From assembly GCF_001553565.1 (NCBI RefSeq), contig NZ_CP014228.1:1488001-1552000 (forward strand): a stretch of 64,000 nucleotides of DNA, read 5' to 3'. A program made the translations under genes and the position numbers. This document shows, in pieces, positions 28,496 through 37,843 of this stretch (the stretch's first letter is position 1; the number at the start of each line of letters is the position of its first letter). The stretch is from Actinomyces radicidentis. GTDB taxonomy: Bacteria; Actinomycetota; Actinomycetes; Actinomycetales; Actinomycetaceae. The notes beneath the pieces are model-generated. The model saw only the letters and a list, made by a program, of their open reading frames with translations. It had not been told where the DNA came from and ran no database searches.

Positions 28496-29712
28496 ATGGA
28501 GACCTCCAGCATCGACGTGTTCATCGGCATCGACGTGGGCAAGTCCGACCACTGGGCCACCGCCCTGACCCGGGACGGTGAGCGCCTGTTCGACAAGGCC
28601 CTGCCTAACGACGAGACCCGCCTACGCGACCTCTACGAGCGCCTTGGCGAGCGCGGTCGGGTGCTGGTGGTCGTGGACCAGGTGCGCCACCATCGGAGCC
28701 CTGGCCGTCGCCGTGGCCCAGGACATGTCCCTGGCGGTGGGCTACCTGCCGGGTCTGTCGATGCGCAGGATCGCGGACCTGACGCCCGGCAACGCCAAGA
28801 CCGACGCGAGAGACGCCGCGGTCATCGCCGAGGCGGCCCGCACCATGCCCCACACCCTGCGAGCCCTGGACGCATCTGATGAGGAGGCGGCGGCCCTGTC
28901 GATGCTCACCGGCTCCAGGCCTGGACCTGGCCCGTCAGGTAAACCAGACCTCCAACCGCATCCGAGGCCCGTGTGCACCCAGACCTCGCCCCGCCCTGGA
29001 GAAGATCCTGGGCCCATGGCTCGAGCACGACGCCGTCCTTGAGGTCATCGCCACCTGGCCCACCCCCACCGCCCTGCGCAAGGCCGGGCGGGCGCGCGTG
29101 GACGCCAAGCTCAAGGCCCACGGCGCCCGCCGCCACACCACCTGGGCCAGCGCCATCATCGACGCACTAGACGCACAGTCCGTGGTGGTGGTCGGCACCG
29201 ACGCCGCCGGCGTCGTACTGCCTCACCTGGCGCGTCAGCTCATCGCCCTGCACGCCCAGCGCCGCGACGTCGCAGCGAAGGTTGAGGCCCTGGTGGAGGC
29301 CCACCCTCATGTGCCAGGTCCTGACCACCCGTGCCCGGTATCGGGGTCCCGGCCGCCGCTGTGCTGCGTCGCCGAGACCCTCGGACGTTCCTTCGACTCC
29401 GGGGCGCACCTGGCCTCCTATGCGGGCCTGACCCCGGTGACGCGGCGTTCGGGGTCCTCGATCCGCGGCGAGTACACCTCCCACGCGGGCAACAAGAGAC
29501 TCAAGCGAGCCATGTTCCGCTCCGCCTTCGCCTCACTGCGCTCCGACCCGGTCAGCCGCGCCTACTACGACCGCAAAATCGCCCAAGGCAAGCGCCACAA
29601 CCAGGCCCTCATCGCCCTGGCCCACCGACGCATCCTCACCCTGCACGCCATGATCCGAGACGGCGCCCTCTACGACCCCCAACCAGCCCACCAGCTCCCC
29701 ACCGCCGCTTGA
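28496..29712 (+). pseudogene. IS110-family transposase, several frameshifts
   Basis: The protein is recognisable in pieces. METSSIDVFIGIDVGKSDHW starts at 28496 with the RuvC-like DEDD N-terminal domain. A shift near 28680 moves the frame into ATIGALAVAVAQDMSLAVGY, and another near 28910 moves it to LDLARQVNQTSNRIRG. Around 29310-29350 the expected Transposase_20 motif (PGIGV) is out of frame, and the frame returns at ETLGRSFDSGAHLASYAGLT. The C-terminal serine-containing region (SYAGLTPVTRRSGS, then HAGNKRLKRAMF) is intact to the stop. With at least three net shifts, no full-length transposase can be made. It ends 90 bp before the nuclease gene. Confidence 0.85.
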
Positions 29713-29802
29713 CACACCACATAGGGGCACCCCCCCGCCGTCGTCCGGCCGCCCGGCTGCCGACTCCACCACGCGGTCCGCGCCCGTCCCACCAGGAGAG
29801 AC

Positions 29803-32705
29803 ATGTCCCGCCACGTCCCAGGCGGTCGCGCGACCGCCGCCCTCGCCCTCACTGGGGGCCTCGCGCTGGCCCTGACCGGGCTCGCAGCCCCCGCGCCCGC
29901 CCACGCCGCCACCGACGGCTCCGGCCTCGTCATCTCCGAGGCCTACACGCGCGGAGGTTCCTCCGGCGCCGCCTACCAGCAGAAGTTCGTCGAGATCCTC
30001 AACCCCACGGGCTCCGACCTCAGCCTCGACGGCCTCTCCCTCCAGTACGTGCCCGCCCGTGGCGGCGCCGCCTCGGCCACCTGCGCCCTCACCGGCACCG
30101 TCGAGGCCGGCGGCACCCTCCTCGTCACCGGCGGCTCCAACGGCGGCAACGGAGCCGCCCTCACCGGGGACGAGGCCTGCGCCGCCCTCAACCCGGCCGC
30201 CGCCTCCGGCACCCTCGCCATCGTCCGCGGCACCACCGCCCACACCTTCCCCGCCGGGACCTCCACCGCGGACGCCGACGTGGTCGACCTCCTCGGGTGG
30301 GGAAGCGCCGGCTCCTACGAGGGCGCGGCCGCCACCGCCGCGACGAGCGCCGCGGAGTCGCTCCAGCGCGCCGCCGGCACCGACACGGACGACAACGCCG
30401 CCGACTTCACGGCGGGCGCCCCGACGCCCGTCGCCTCCGGCACCACCCCGGCCCCCGAGCCGACGTCGGAGCCCACCGCACAGCCGACCGCCCAGCCCAC
30501 CACGGAGCCCACGGCCGCCCCGACGGCGAGCACCGTCAGCATCGCCGAGATCCAGGGAACCGGCGACACGACCCCGCTCTCCGGCCGGACCGTCACCACC
30601 CGCGGCGTCGTCACCGCCGTCTACGCCACCGGCGGGTTTTCGGGCTACTACATCCAGACCCCCGGCCGCGGCACCGCCAAGCACGCCGGGGAGGCCTCCG
30701 ACGGCCTCTTCGTCTACGACGGCGACGGCGCCGCTGCCCTCGCCGTCGGCGACTGCCTCGACGTCACCGGCACCGCCACCGAGTACAACGGCCTCACCCA
30801 GCTCTCCAAGGTGAGCGCTCGCACCGCCGTCGCCGACTGCGCCCCCGTCACCCCCGTCGAGATCTCCGAGAGCTCGTGGATCCCCACCGACGCGGACAAG
30901 GAGCCCTACGAGGGCATGCTCCTGCGCCCGACCGGCAGCTGGACGGTCACGGACAACTACTCGACGAACCAGTACGGCCAGCTCGGCCTCGCCGTCGGCG
31001 ACGAGCCCCTCTACAACGCCACCGACGTCGTCGCCCCGGCGCCGAGGCCACCGCCTACGAGGCCGCCAACGCCGCCAAGGAGATCCTCCTCGACGACGGC
31101 TCCTCCTGGAACTACAGCACCAACAAGACCGCCCAGGCCCAGCCGCTGCCCTACCTCGTCGCCGACGACCCGGTGCGCGCCGGCGCCGCCGTCACCTTCA
31201 CGGGCGACGTCGTCCTCGATTACCGCCTCGGGTGGAACCTGCAGCCCCAGGCCCAGGTGGGCGGCACCACGAACTCCCCGATCACCTGGGAGAGCACGCG
31301 CACGGCCGCCCCGCAGGTCGGCGGCACCGCCTCCGTCGCCTCCTTCAACGTCCTCAACTACTTCACCGACCTCGGCCAGGACGAGACCGGCTGCTCCGCC
31401 TACAAGGACAAGGACGGCAACCCCGTCACCGCCAGGTCCTGCGACGTCCGCGGCGCCTACACGACGACCGCCTTCGAGCACCAGCAGGCCAAGATCGTCG
31501 CCGCCATCAACGAGCTCGACGCGAGCGTCGTCGGCCTCGAGGAGATCGAGAACTCCGCGAAGTTCGGCCACGACCGCGACGCCTCACTCGCCCAGCTCGT
31601 CGACGCGCTCAACGCCGCCGCCGGCGAGACCCGCTGGGCCTACGTCCCCTCGCCGTCGACGCGTCCCGCGCTCGCCGACGAGGACGTCATCCGCACCGCC
31701 TTCATCTACCAGCGCGCCCTCGTGACCACCGTCGGGGAGTCCACCATCCTCGACGACGCCGTCTTCACCGGCACCGCCCGCCAGCCGCTCGCCCAGGCCT
31801 TCAAGGCCGTCGGCGCCGACGACTCCCAGAGCTTCGTCGTCATCACGAACCACTTCAAGTCGAAGGGCTCCGTGCTCTCCGGCGACGGCAACGCCGACTC
31901 CGGCGACGGGCAGGGCGCCAACAACGCCCAGCGCGTCCTCCAGGCCCAGGCGCTCACCGCCTTCGCCGCGCAGTACGCCGACCTGCCGACCGTCATCCTC
32001 GGCGACTTCAACTCCTACTCCAAGGAGGACCCGATCACGACGATCGAGTCCGCCGGGTACCGCCTCATCGACGACGTCGTCGCCGAGCAGGGCGGCAGCG
32101 TCGGCAAGTCCTACCAGTACGGCGGGCGCATCGGCTCCCTCGACCACGTCCTCCTCAACGCCAAGGCCGCGGCCCTCGTGACCGGCGGCCAGGTCTGGGA
32201 CGTCAACGCCGACGAGTCCATCGCCTTCGAGTACTCCCGAGAGAACGACAACGTCACGCAGCTGTGGGCCGCGAACCCGTACCGCGCCAGCGACCACGAC
32301 CCGGTCAAGGTGGGGCTGAGCCTCGCGACCGAGCCCGTCATGCCGGCGGCCGTCGCCGAGGCCGCCGCCTCCGGGCGCGGCCAGGTGCTCCAGGGCGACT
32401 GGGACGGCGACGGCGTCGTCACCTACGCGCTGCGACAGGGCCCGACCGTGACCTTCTACGCCGAGAACACCGAGGACTCGGCCGTGTGGGCACGGGTGAC
32501 GCTCGGGAAGGTCAACCACGAGGTCTTCGTGGGAGACTGGGACGGCGACGGCGACGACGAGCTCGCGCTGCGCAAGGGCGCGAACGTCTTCTACCAGCGC
32601 TCCGCCGACTCCGCGGCGACGACGAAGGGGCGGGTCAACGCCTCCCTCGCCTACGAGGTGGAGCGCCAGTCCGACGGCCACGACGCCCTCGTGCCGCTCT
32701 CCTGA
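29803..32705 (+). pseudogene. secreted ExeM/NucH-type endonuclease with lamin-tail domain, one frameshift
   Basis: An extracellular DNA-degrading enzyme in design. It has a signal peptide (about 1-36, ending PAHAA), a lamin-tail domain (VISEAYTRGGSSGAAYQQKF), a PT-rich linker (about 215-245) and an OB-like domain. An endonuclease/exonuclease/phosphatase domain with SFNVLNYFTD, GLEEIENS, GDFNSYS and SDHDPV follows. Two VCBS/FG-GAP-like repeats (GDWDGDG twice) close the protein. Near 31038 the frame changes: the sequence reads GTCGTCGCCCCGGCGCCGAG where one more G restores V-V-A-P-G-A-E. Without it the protein stops at 31725. Either a real single-base deletion in a G run or a sequencing error; the rest of the 3' half is fully conserved in the new frame. 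Intact length would be about 967 residues. Confidence 0.8.
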
Positions 32706-33736
32706 TCCCCTGGTCGACCGTCTATGCATTGCTCGACCGTCTGATTTCTAGAAATTCGACGGTCGATAGATGCATAGACGGTCGACCTCGTTCGGGGCCG
32801 GGCGACGACGCCGTAGCGCGCGAGCTCGGTGAGCATGCCTGTGCCCCGCCCCATGGCATCGGCCCAGGTCCACCGAGCGACACGCACGTGCCCGCGCGAC
32901 TCCAGGGCGTGCTCTCGACGACGCTCGGCGACGACGACCTCCTGCGGGTACGCACCCGTGAGCCCGCGCGTGTACTTCATCGCGCCGTCGAACTCCCCGA
33001 CGACGCCGTGCTCCTCCCAGAGCATGTCCACTCTCCCCAGGAATTCGCCGTCGTCATCGAGGAGCTCCCGCTGGAGGTCTGGGACGGCGAGCCCGTTCTC
33101 GATGATCACGGCACGGGAGAGGCTCTCTCCTGGCGACTCGGCGCGGGAGTCCGACCACTCGATGGCCCGTCGCGCGAGGCCGTTCCCGGGGCGGTGCTGC
33201 TGCGTCGCGAGGAGACCGAGCAGCTGCTCCTTCGACACCGCCGTCGTATGCAGGCAGTGATCCATGGACGCGAGGGTCGAGGCGAAGGATCGACGACGTC
33301 CCAGGTCGATGAGAGTCTGGGCCGCGCTGGTGATCGGGACGCCGGCAAGGTCCGTCAGGTCGACGCTCGGCGGGGCCGTCAGAGTCCGCGTCGTCGCCGT
33401 GAGCCTACCGCCCAGACGTGCGGGGCGGACGAGCTGGACCCTCTCAGGAACAGGGCCGATGAGTGGTATGCCCATCATGATCGCCGCTGACTCGCGTGCG
33501 AGCGCGGCCCCGTCCTGCAGGTCGTCGCAGCGGTGGGCGGCGATGATCCTGACCCGGTGCTGCTCGGATGGGCGCAGTCGGGCGAAGGCCCGACGGTCGA
33601 CGTAGGCGCCGGCACGGAGCCTGAGGAGCGTGCCCTCAGTTCGGGCCTGTCGGGTCAGCTCATTCCGGTTGCCCGTGCGGGCCAGGGCATCGCGCGTGAG
33701 GAGGATCGGCGTCGGCGAGGTCCAGGGGGCGTCCAT
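32651..33736 (-). CDS. AbiEi-like antitoxin-domain protein with C-terminal nuclease-like domain
   Basis: A 361-residue protein. The N-terminal part (RDALARTGNRNELTRQARTEGTLLRLRAGAYVD in two segments) resembles the AbiEi winged-helix antitoxin domain. The C-terminal part (RVDMLWEEHGVVGEFDGAMKY ... RREHALESRGHVRVARWTW, about 230-295) resembles the small PD-(D/E)xK/Vsr-like fold common in such actinobacterial proteins. The function is unknown. No AbiEii nucleotidyltransferase lies beside it, so it is not a recognisable complete toxin-antitoxin pair. Its last ~45 residues, from STVYASIDRRISRNQ on, are encoded by the palindrome copy 1 and flanking bases. It overlaps the 3' end of the convergent nuclease gene by 55 bp. 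The ATG at 33736 fits the family start. Confidence 0.7.
   Translation of the reverse strand: MDAPWTSPTPILLTRDALARTGNRNELTRQARTEGTLLRLRAGAYVDRRAFARLRPSEQHRVRIIAAHRCDDLQDGAALARESAAIMMGIPLIGPVPERVQLVRPARLGGRLTATTRTLTAPPSVDLTDLAGVPITSAAQTLIDLGRRRSFASTLASMDHCLHTTAVSKEQLLGLLATQQHRPGNGLARRAIEWSDSRAESPGESLSRAVIIENGLAVPDLQRELLDDDGEFLGRVDMLWEEHGVVGEFDGAMKYTRGLTGAYPQEVVVAERRREHALESRGHVRVARWTWADAMGRGTGMLTELARYGVVARPRTRSTVYASIDRRISRNQTVEQCIDGRPGDQESGTRASWPSDWRSTS
32711..32787. repeat. 77-bp nested palindrome, copy 1
   Basis: The outer arms 32712-32729 and 32770-32787 are an 18-bp perfect inverted repeat (GGTCGACCGTCTATGCAT and complement). An inner CGACCGTC/GACGGTCG pair surrounds a TTTCTAGAAA core. It is about 88% identical to the copy at 33842-33918. 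It lies just after the nuclease stop and inside the 3' end of the AbiEi-like gene. Confidence 0.95.
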
Positions 33737-33841
33737 GGCACCAGGGTGGGGGGAGAGGCGGAGACGGCGCCGAGGTGGACTGTTCGCCTGTGAGCGGGCT
33801 CCTCACGGGGCCGCCTGTGCAGCCCCGCCCCACCCACATGC

Positions 33842-33918
33842 TGGTCGACCGCCTATGCACTGCTCGACCGTCAGATTTCTGGAAATCAGACGGTCGACGG
33901 GTGCATAGACGGTCGACC
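33842..33918. repeat. 77-bp nested palindrome, copy 2
   Basis: The same architecture as copy 1: outer arms 33843-33860 and 33901-33918 with one G-U-type mismatch, and an inner CGACCGTC/GACGGTCG hairpin. The base pair at the inner end of the outer stem is T-A in copy 1 and C-G here, a compensatory change. It lies between the 3' end of the ABC operon and the 5' end of the AbiEi-like gene and could also end the ABC transcript. Confidence 0.95.
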
Positions 33919-33933
33919 AGGGAGAAGAAGCAC

Positions 33934-35670
33934 CTACTCCTGGCTCCAGGCCTCCCAGAGGCTGGCGTACTCGCCGCCGAGGACGACGAGCTCGTCGTGC
34001 GTCCCCAGCTCCACGATCCGCCCGTCCATGACGACGGCGACGCGGTCCGCGTCCTGCGCCGTGTACAGCCGGTGCGCGACCTCGATGACCGTCCGCCCGG
34101 CCAGCGCCGTCGAGAGCGTCTGCTCCAGCGTGCGCGCCGCGTGCGGGTCCAGCAGCGAGGTCGCCTCGTCCAGGATGAGCGTGTGCGGGTCCAGCAGCAC
34201 GAGGCGCGCGAGCGCCACCTCCTGCGCCTGCGCGGGCGAGAGCGTGAGGTGCCCGGAGCCGACCATCGTGTCCATGCCGTCGGGCAGCTCGTCGACCCAC
34301 GCGCTCCCGCCGATCGCCTCGATCGCGCCGCGGATCGTCTCCTCCTCCGCCTCCGGGCGGGCCAACCTCACGTTGTCGGCGATCGTGCCGACGAAGACGT
34401 GGTGCTCCTGCGTCACGAGCGCGACGTGGCGGCGCAGCTCCTCCTCGGTGAGGTCCGTGAGCGGCACGCCGCCCACCGTCACCGATCCCGACGTCGGAGG
34501 GTTGATGCCCGCGAGCATGCGGCCCAGCGTCGACTTCCCCGAGCCCGAGGGCCCGACGACCGCGAGCCGCTCGCCGGGCGTGAGCTCGAGGTCGATGCCG
34601 TGGAGCACCTCGACGCCCTCGCGGTACGAGAAGCGCACGTCGGACAGGACGATCCGCTTCCCGTCCGGCACCGCGCCGGTCGGCGTGCGGTCCGAGGGGA
34701 CCTCCTCGACGCCGAGGATGCGGGACAGAGAGGCTTGCGCGACCTGCACCTGGTCGATCCAGAACATGAGCTGGCCGATCGGCTTGCGCAGCTCCATCGC
34801 GTAGAGGGTGACGGTCGTGATCGCACCGAGCGTCGCCCAGCCGTGCGAGGCGAGGAAGCCGCCCCACAGGAGGATGACGACGACGGGCGCGCGCCAGGCG
34901 ACGTCGAGCACCATGAACAGGCGCACGCGCAGGCGCGCCGTGTACTGCTCGAGGCTCCACGCCTCCTTGACCGAGGCGTGGATGGAGTCCTCGCGGTGAC
35001 CGCCGATGCCGAGGGCGTCGACCGTCTCCGCGTGCTCGACCGTCTCGGAGACGACGCCGTTGAGGCGCGCGTAGGCGGCGGAGTTCGCGCGGTACGCCGG
35101 CACCGAGACCGGCAGGTACCAGCTCATCATCGCCCACACCGGCGGCAGCACGACGAGCAGCCCGAGCGCCAGTATCCAGTCGGAGAAGGCGGCGGCGACG
35201 ATGGTGAAGACGATCGTCACCGTGCACACCATGATCTGCGGGATGCCGACGCGCACGAGGAACTCGATGCGGGAGACGTCGTTGGTCGTGCGGCCCACGA
35301 GGTCGCCCGTCCCGGCGGTCTCGACGGCGGACAGCGGCAGGTGCACGACTCGGTTCATCATCCGCTCGCGCAGGTCCGCGAAGACGGACTCGCCGAGCGT
35401 GCGTGCGTACATCTGTGCGAAGCGGTTGATCGTCGCGCCGATGATGGTGACGACGACGATGATGAGGACGACGCGGTCCACGTAGCCGGCGGTGGCGTGC
35501 CCGGCCGAGACGCGCGTGACGAGCTGGCCGAGCAGCTGCGGCGCGACGAGCGGGGCGAGGACGGCGAGGATCTGGAGAACCAGGACCCACACGAAGCGCA
35601 TCCGGTAGGAGGCCATGATCCCGAAGGTCTTGCGCATCGCGACCTTGCCGGGAGCGAGGGGGAGTGCCAT
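33934..35670 (-). CDS. ABC exporter half-transporter, catalytic NBD with degenerate signature
   Basis: A 578-residue type IV (exporter-fold) half-transporter: six transmembrane helices (about 25-310) and a C-terminal ATPase. Walker A is GPSGSGKST (373-381), Walker B with its glutamate is LILDE (498-502), and the H-loop histidine is H533 in VAHRL, all intact. The signature motif is LSPAQ (477-481) instead of LSGGQ. It pairs with the upstream-encoded partner, whose start-stop overlap (ATGA) with this gene shows co-translation. Substrate unknown; such heterodimers export drugs, peptides or lipids. The operon ends at palindrome copy 2. Confidence 0.9.
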   Translation of the reverse strand: MALPLAPGKVAMRKTFGIMASYRMRFVWVLVLQILAVLAPLVAPQLLGQLVTRVSAGHATAGYVDRVVLIIVVVTIIGATINRFAQMYARTLGESVFADLRERMMNRVVHLPLSAVETAGTGDLVGRTTNDVSRIEFLVRVGIPQIMVCTVTIVFTIVAAAFSDWILALGLLVVLPPVWAMMSWYLPVSVPAYRANSAAYARLNGVVSETVEHAETVDALGIGGHREDSIHASVKEAWSLEQYTARLRVRLFMVLDVAWRAPVVVILLWGGFLASHGWATLGAITTVTLYAMELRKPIGQLMFWIDQVQVAQASLSRILGVEEVPSDRTPTGAVPDGKRIVLSDVRFSYREGVEVLHGIDLELTPGERLAVVGPSGSGKSTLGRMLAGINPPTSGSVTVGGVPLTDLTEEELRRHVALVTQEHHVFVGTIADNVRLARPEAEEETIRGAIEAIGGSAWVDELPDGMDTMVGSGHLTLSPAQAQEVALARLVLLDPHTLILDEATSLLDPHAARTLEQTLSTALAGRTVIEVAHRLYTAQDADRVAVVMDGRIVELGTHDELVVLGGEYASLWEAWSQE

Positions 35671-37670
35671 CAGCGGGTCTCCTTCCCGGAGTCGGCGACG
35701 ACGTCAGTGGACGTGGCACCTGCCGGCGCAGCCTCGCTGTTCACTACCGCCGTGCCCGGCCCCGGCTGCGCCTCCGGCGCAGCCTCGCCAAGAGCCCGGG
35801 CGACGACGGCGCGGTACGCGACCGCCGCCTCCTCGCCCGCACGGGCCCTCGCCAGCAGGTCGCGGTGCGTGGAGCGCACGCGCTCGCGGCCCTCGGCGTC
35901 GAGCAGGACGACCTCGTCGGCCACCTCGAGCACGAGCGGCGACTCGGTGACGAGCACCGTCGTCCGGCCGCGACGGGCGTCGCGCACCCGGTGAGCCACC
36001 CGCGACTCCGTGTGGGAGTCCAGCGCGCTCGTCGGCTCGACGAGGACGAGCGTTGGGGCCTCGGTGAGCAGCGCGCGGGCCAGGGACACGCGCTGACGCT
36101 GCCCGCCGGAGAGCGACCGACCCTTCTCCGTGATCATCCCGGCGAGCCCGAGGTCCAGGGACGACAGCACGTCGTGGGCGTCGGCCACCTCGATGGCGGC
36201 GAGCAGGCGGTCGTCGCCGGGCAGGTGCTCGGCGGCCCCGCGCACGTCCTGGTCGACGGCGGCCACGCCGGAGCGCTCCTCCTCGGCCTCGACGAGCTCG
36301 TGCACCCCGACGGGCGCCGGTGCCGGGGCTCGCAGCGGGTCCAGAGCCTCGCGCAGCGTCCCCGTGAAGAGCTGGGCGGCGGCCCCGGAGACGACGACGC
36401 TGGCGCGCACGTCCTCCAGCGGCATCCCGGTGAGCGGCCGGTTCGCGAGCGTGACGACGGGACCGGCGTCGTCGAAGCGGCCCAGGCGGGTGGCCAGGGC
36501 TGCGGAGACGTCGGGGTCGGCGGCCACGACGGCGGTGAGGCGCCCGGGGGCCACGCGCAGCCCGGAGGCCGCGTCGACGAGCTCGCCCTCGAGGCGCGCT
36601 CCGTGCAGCGGGTTGAGGACGCGCCGCTCCTCGGACGTGCCCGACCTCGGCGTCACGGTGAGCAGGCGGCGCAGGCGGCGCACGCCGACGGTGGCGCGCG
36701 TGTAGTCCTGCACCGAGTTGGAGAAGACCATGAGCGGCCAGGACAGGTAGGCGGTGTAGCCGTAGAAGGTGACGAGGTCGCCCGGCGTGATCGCGCCCGT
36801 GATCGCCATGCGCGCCGCGGCCCACACGACGACGGCGACGAAGAGGCCCGGCAGCAGCACCTGGAGGCTCATGAGGACGGACTGGGTGCCGGCGACGACG
36901 ACGCCGCGGCGCCGCAGCTCCTGCGAGGCGTCCCGGTAGCGCTGGGCGAAGACGTCCTCGCCGCCGATGCCGCGCAGGATGCGCAGGCCGGCGACGGTGT
37001 CCGTCGTGATGGTGGTGACCTCGGACTGGGCCTCGCGCTGGTGGGCCTGGCGCTTCTGCAGGGGCTTGATGACGAGGGTGATGATCCAGGAGACGATCGG
37101 CATGCCGATGAGGACGATCGCGCCGAGCGTCACCGAGGTCCGCAGCATGAGGAAGGCGACGATGATGAAGGAGATGATCGCGCCGGCCAGCGAGGAGAGG
37201 CGCTCGACGAAGTTGCCGACGTACTGGGCGTCGGAGGCGACGATGGAGGCGACCTCGCCGGTGGAGACCTGGCGGCCGAGGTCCGAGCCGGTCGACGAGA
37301 CCTGGCGGCCCACGAGTCGGTCGATGTCGAAGTTGACGCGCATCCAGGACATGACGCCGAAGTAGGAGCTCATCGTGTCGCCGACGGCGTAGACGACGAA
37401 CAGGGCGAGCAGCCCGAGACCGAGTCCCCAGACGCGCGCGTTGAGGCCGTTCTCGATGCCCGCGTCGAGGGCGGCGCCGAGGAAGGCGGGGACGATCGCC
37501 TGGATCGTCTGGGAGACGACCGCCGCGAGGGAGGCGATGGTGAGCGGCACGGCGGCGCGCCGCAGGATCCACCGCATGAGCGCCGCGCCCGAGCTCGTGG
37601 GCGGCTGCGGGACGGGGGAGTCGGCAGTGGGCAGGAAGGTCCCTGAGGACCGACGGGAGGAGGTGGGCAT
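35670..37670 (-). CDS. ABC exporter half-transporter, degenerate NBD with intact signature
   Basis: A 666-residue exporter-fold half-transporter with six transmembrane helices (about 35-310). Its ATPase domain has lost the Walker A glycine-lysine loop (AADPDVSAALAT, 383-394), the Walker B aspartate (LVLVEPTSALD, 541-551) and the H-loop histidine (VTESP). LSGGQ (520-524) is perfect. It can therefore supply only the signature half of an ATP site, and together with its partner forms one working and one dead site, as in heterodimeric exporters. A Ser/Pro-rich N-terminus and a 60-residue C-terminal tail are extra. First gene of the pair; TAGCCT lies nine bases before its ATG. Confidence 0.9.
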   Translation of the reverse strand: MPTSSRRSSGTFLPTADSPVPQPPTSSGAALMRWILRRAAVPLTIASLAAVVSQTIQAIVPAFLGAALDAGIENGLNARVWGLGLGLLALFVVYAVGDTMSSYFGVMSWMRVNFDIDRLVGRQVSSTGSDLGRQVSTGEVASIVASDAQYVGNFVERLSSLAGAIISFIIVAFLMLRTSVTLGAIVLIGMPIVSWIITLVIKPLQKRQAHQREAQSEVTTITTDTVAGLRILRGIGGEDVFAQRYRDASQELRRRGVVVAGTQSVLMSLQVLLPGLFVAVVVWAAARMAITGAITPGDLVTFYGYTAYLSWPLMVFSNSVQDYTRATVGVRRLRRLLTVTPRSGTSEERRVLNPLHGARLEGELVDAASGLRVAPGRLTAVVAADPDVSAALATRLGRFDDAGPVVTLANRPLTGMPLEDVRASVVVSGAAAQLFTGTLREALDPLRAPAPAPVGVHELVEAEEERSGVAAVDQDVRGAAEHLPGDDRLLAAIEVADAHDVLSSLDLGLAGMITEKGRSLSGGQRQRVSLARALLTEAPTLVLVEPTSALDSHTESRVAHRVRDARRGRTTVLVTESPLVLEVADEVVLLDAEGRERVRSTHRDLLARARAGEEAAVAYRAVVARALGEAAPEAQPGPGTAVVNSEAAPAGATSTDVVADSGKETR

Positions 37671-37843
37671 CGTGCGTCGAGGCTACCGATCGGTCGACGC
37701 CGGCGGCAGGGGCGTGAGCGGTGAGATGAGACGCTTCCGTGACAGCGTCCTGCGGCGCTCTGACGAGCCTGTCGCTAGGGTCCTGGGAGGGGCCGTTCCC
37801 CGCGGTCCCGTACGACTCACCCCCTCTCCCGGAAGGGCTCCGG

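Larger units (their letters stand above)
28343..29712 (+). mobile_element. degenerate IS110-family element (ends not resolved)
   Basis: It consists of a decayed IS110 transposase gene and about 150 bp of structured non-coding DNA before it. IS110-group elements carry no clear terminal inverted repeats and leave no reliable target duplication, so the ends cannot be fixed by eye. The start given is the first hairpin of the left non-coding part, and the end is the transposase stop. Confidence 0.75.

Noticed and set aside
28496-29712. Programmed frameshifting of the IS110 transposase
   Set aside because: At least three shifts at unrelated sites without slippery sequences; IS110 transposases are normally made from one frame, so decay is simpler.
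29331-31030. Separate Arg/Pro/His-rich protein overlapping the nuclease
   Set aside because: Low-complexity shadow frame; only its part after 31040 is real and belongs to the frameshifted nuclease.
32651-33736. Complete AbiE toxin-antitoxin system
   Set aside because: No AbiEii-type nucleotidyltransferase is beside the gene. The neighbours are a nuclease gene and an ABC exporter.
35670-37670. Pseudogene status for the ABC subunit lacking Walker A
   Set aside because: The frame is open, LSGGQ and membrane helices are intact, and the partner has the exactly complementary defect, which points to functional asymmetry.
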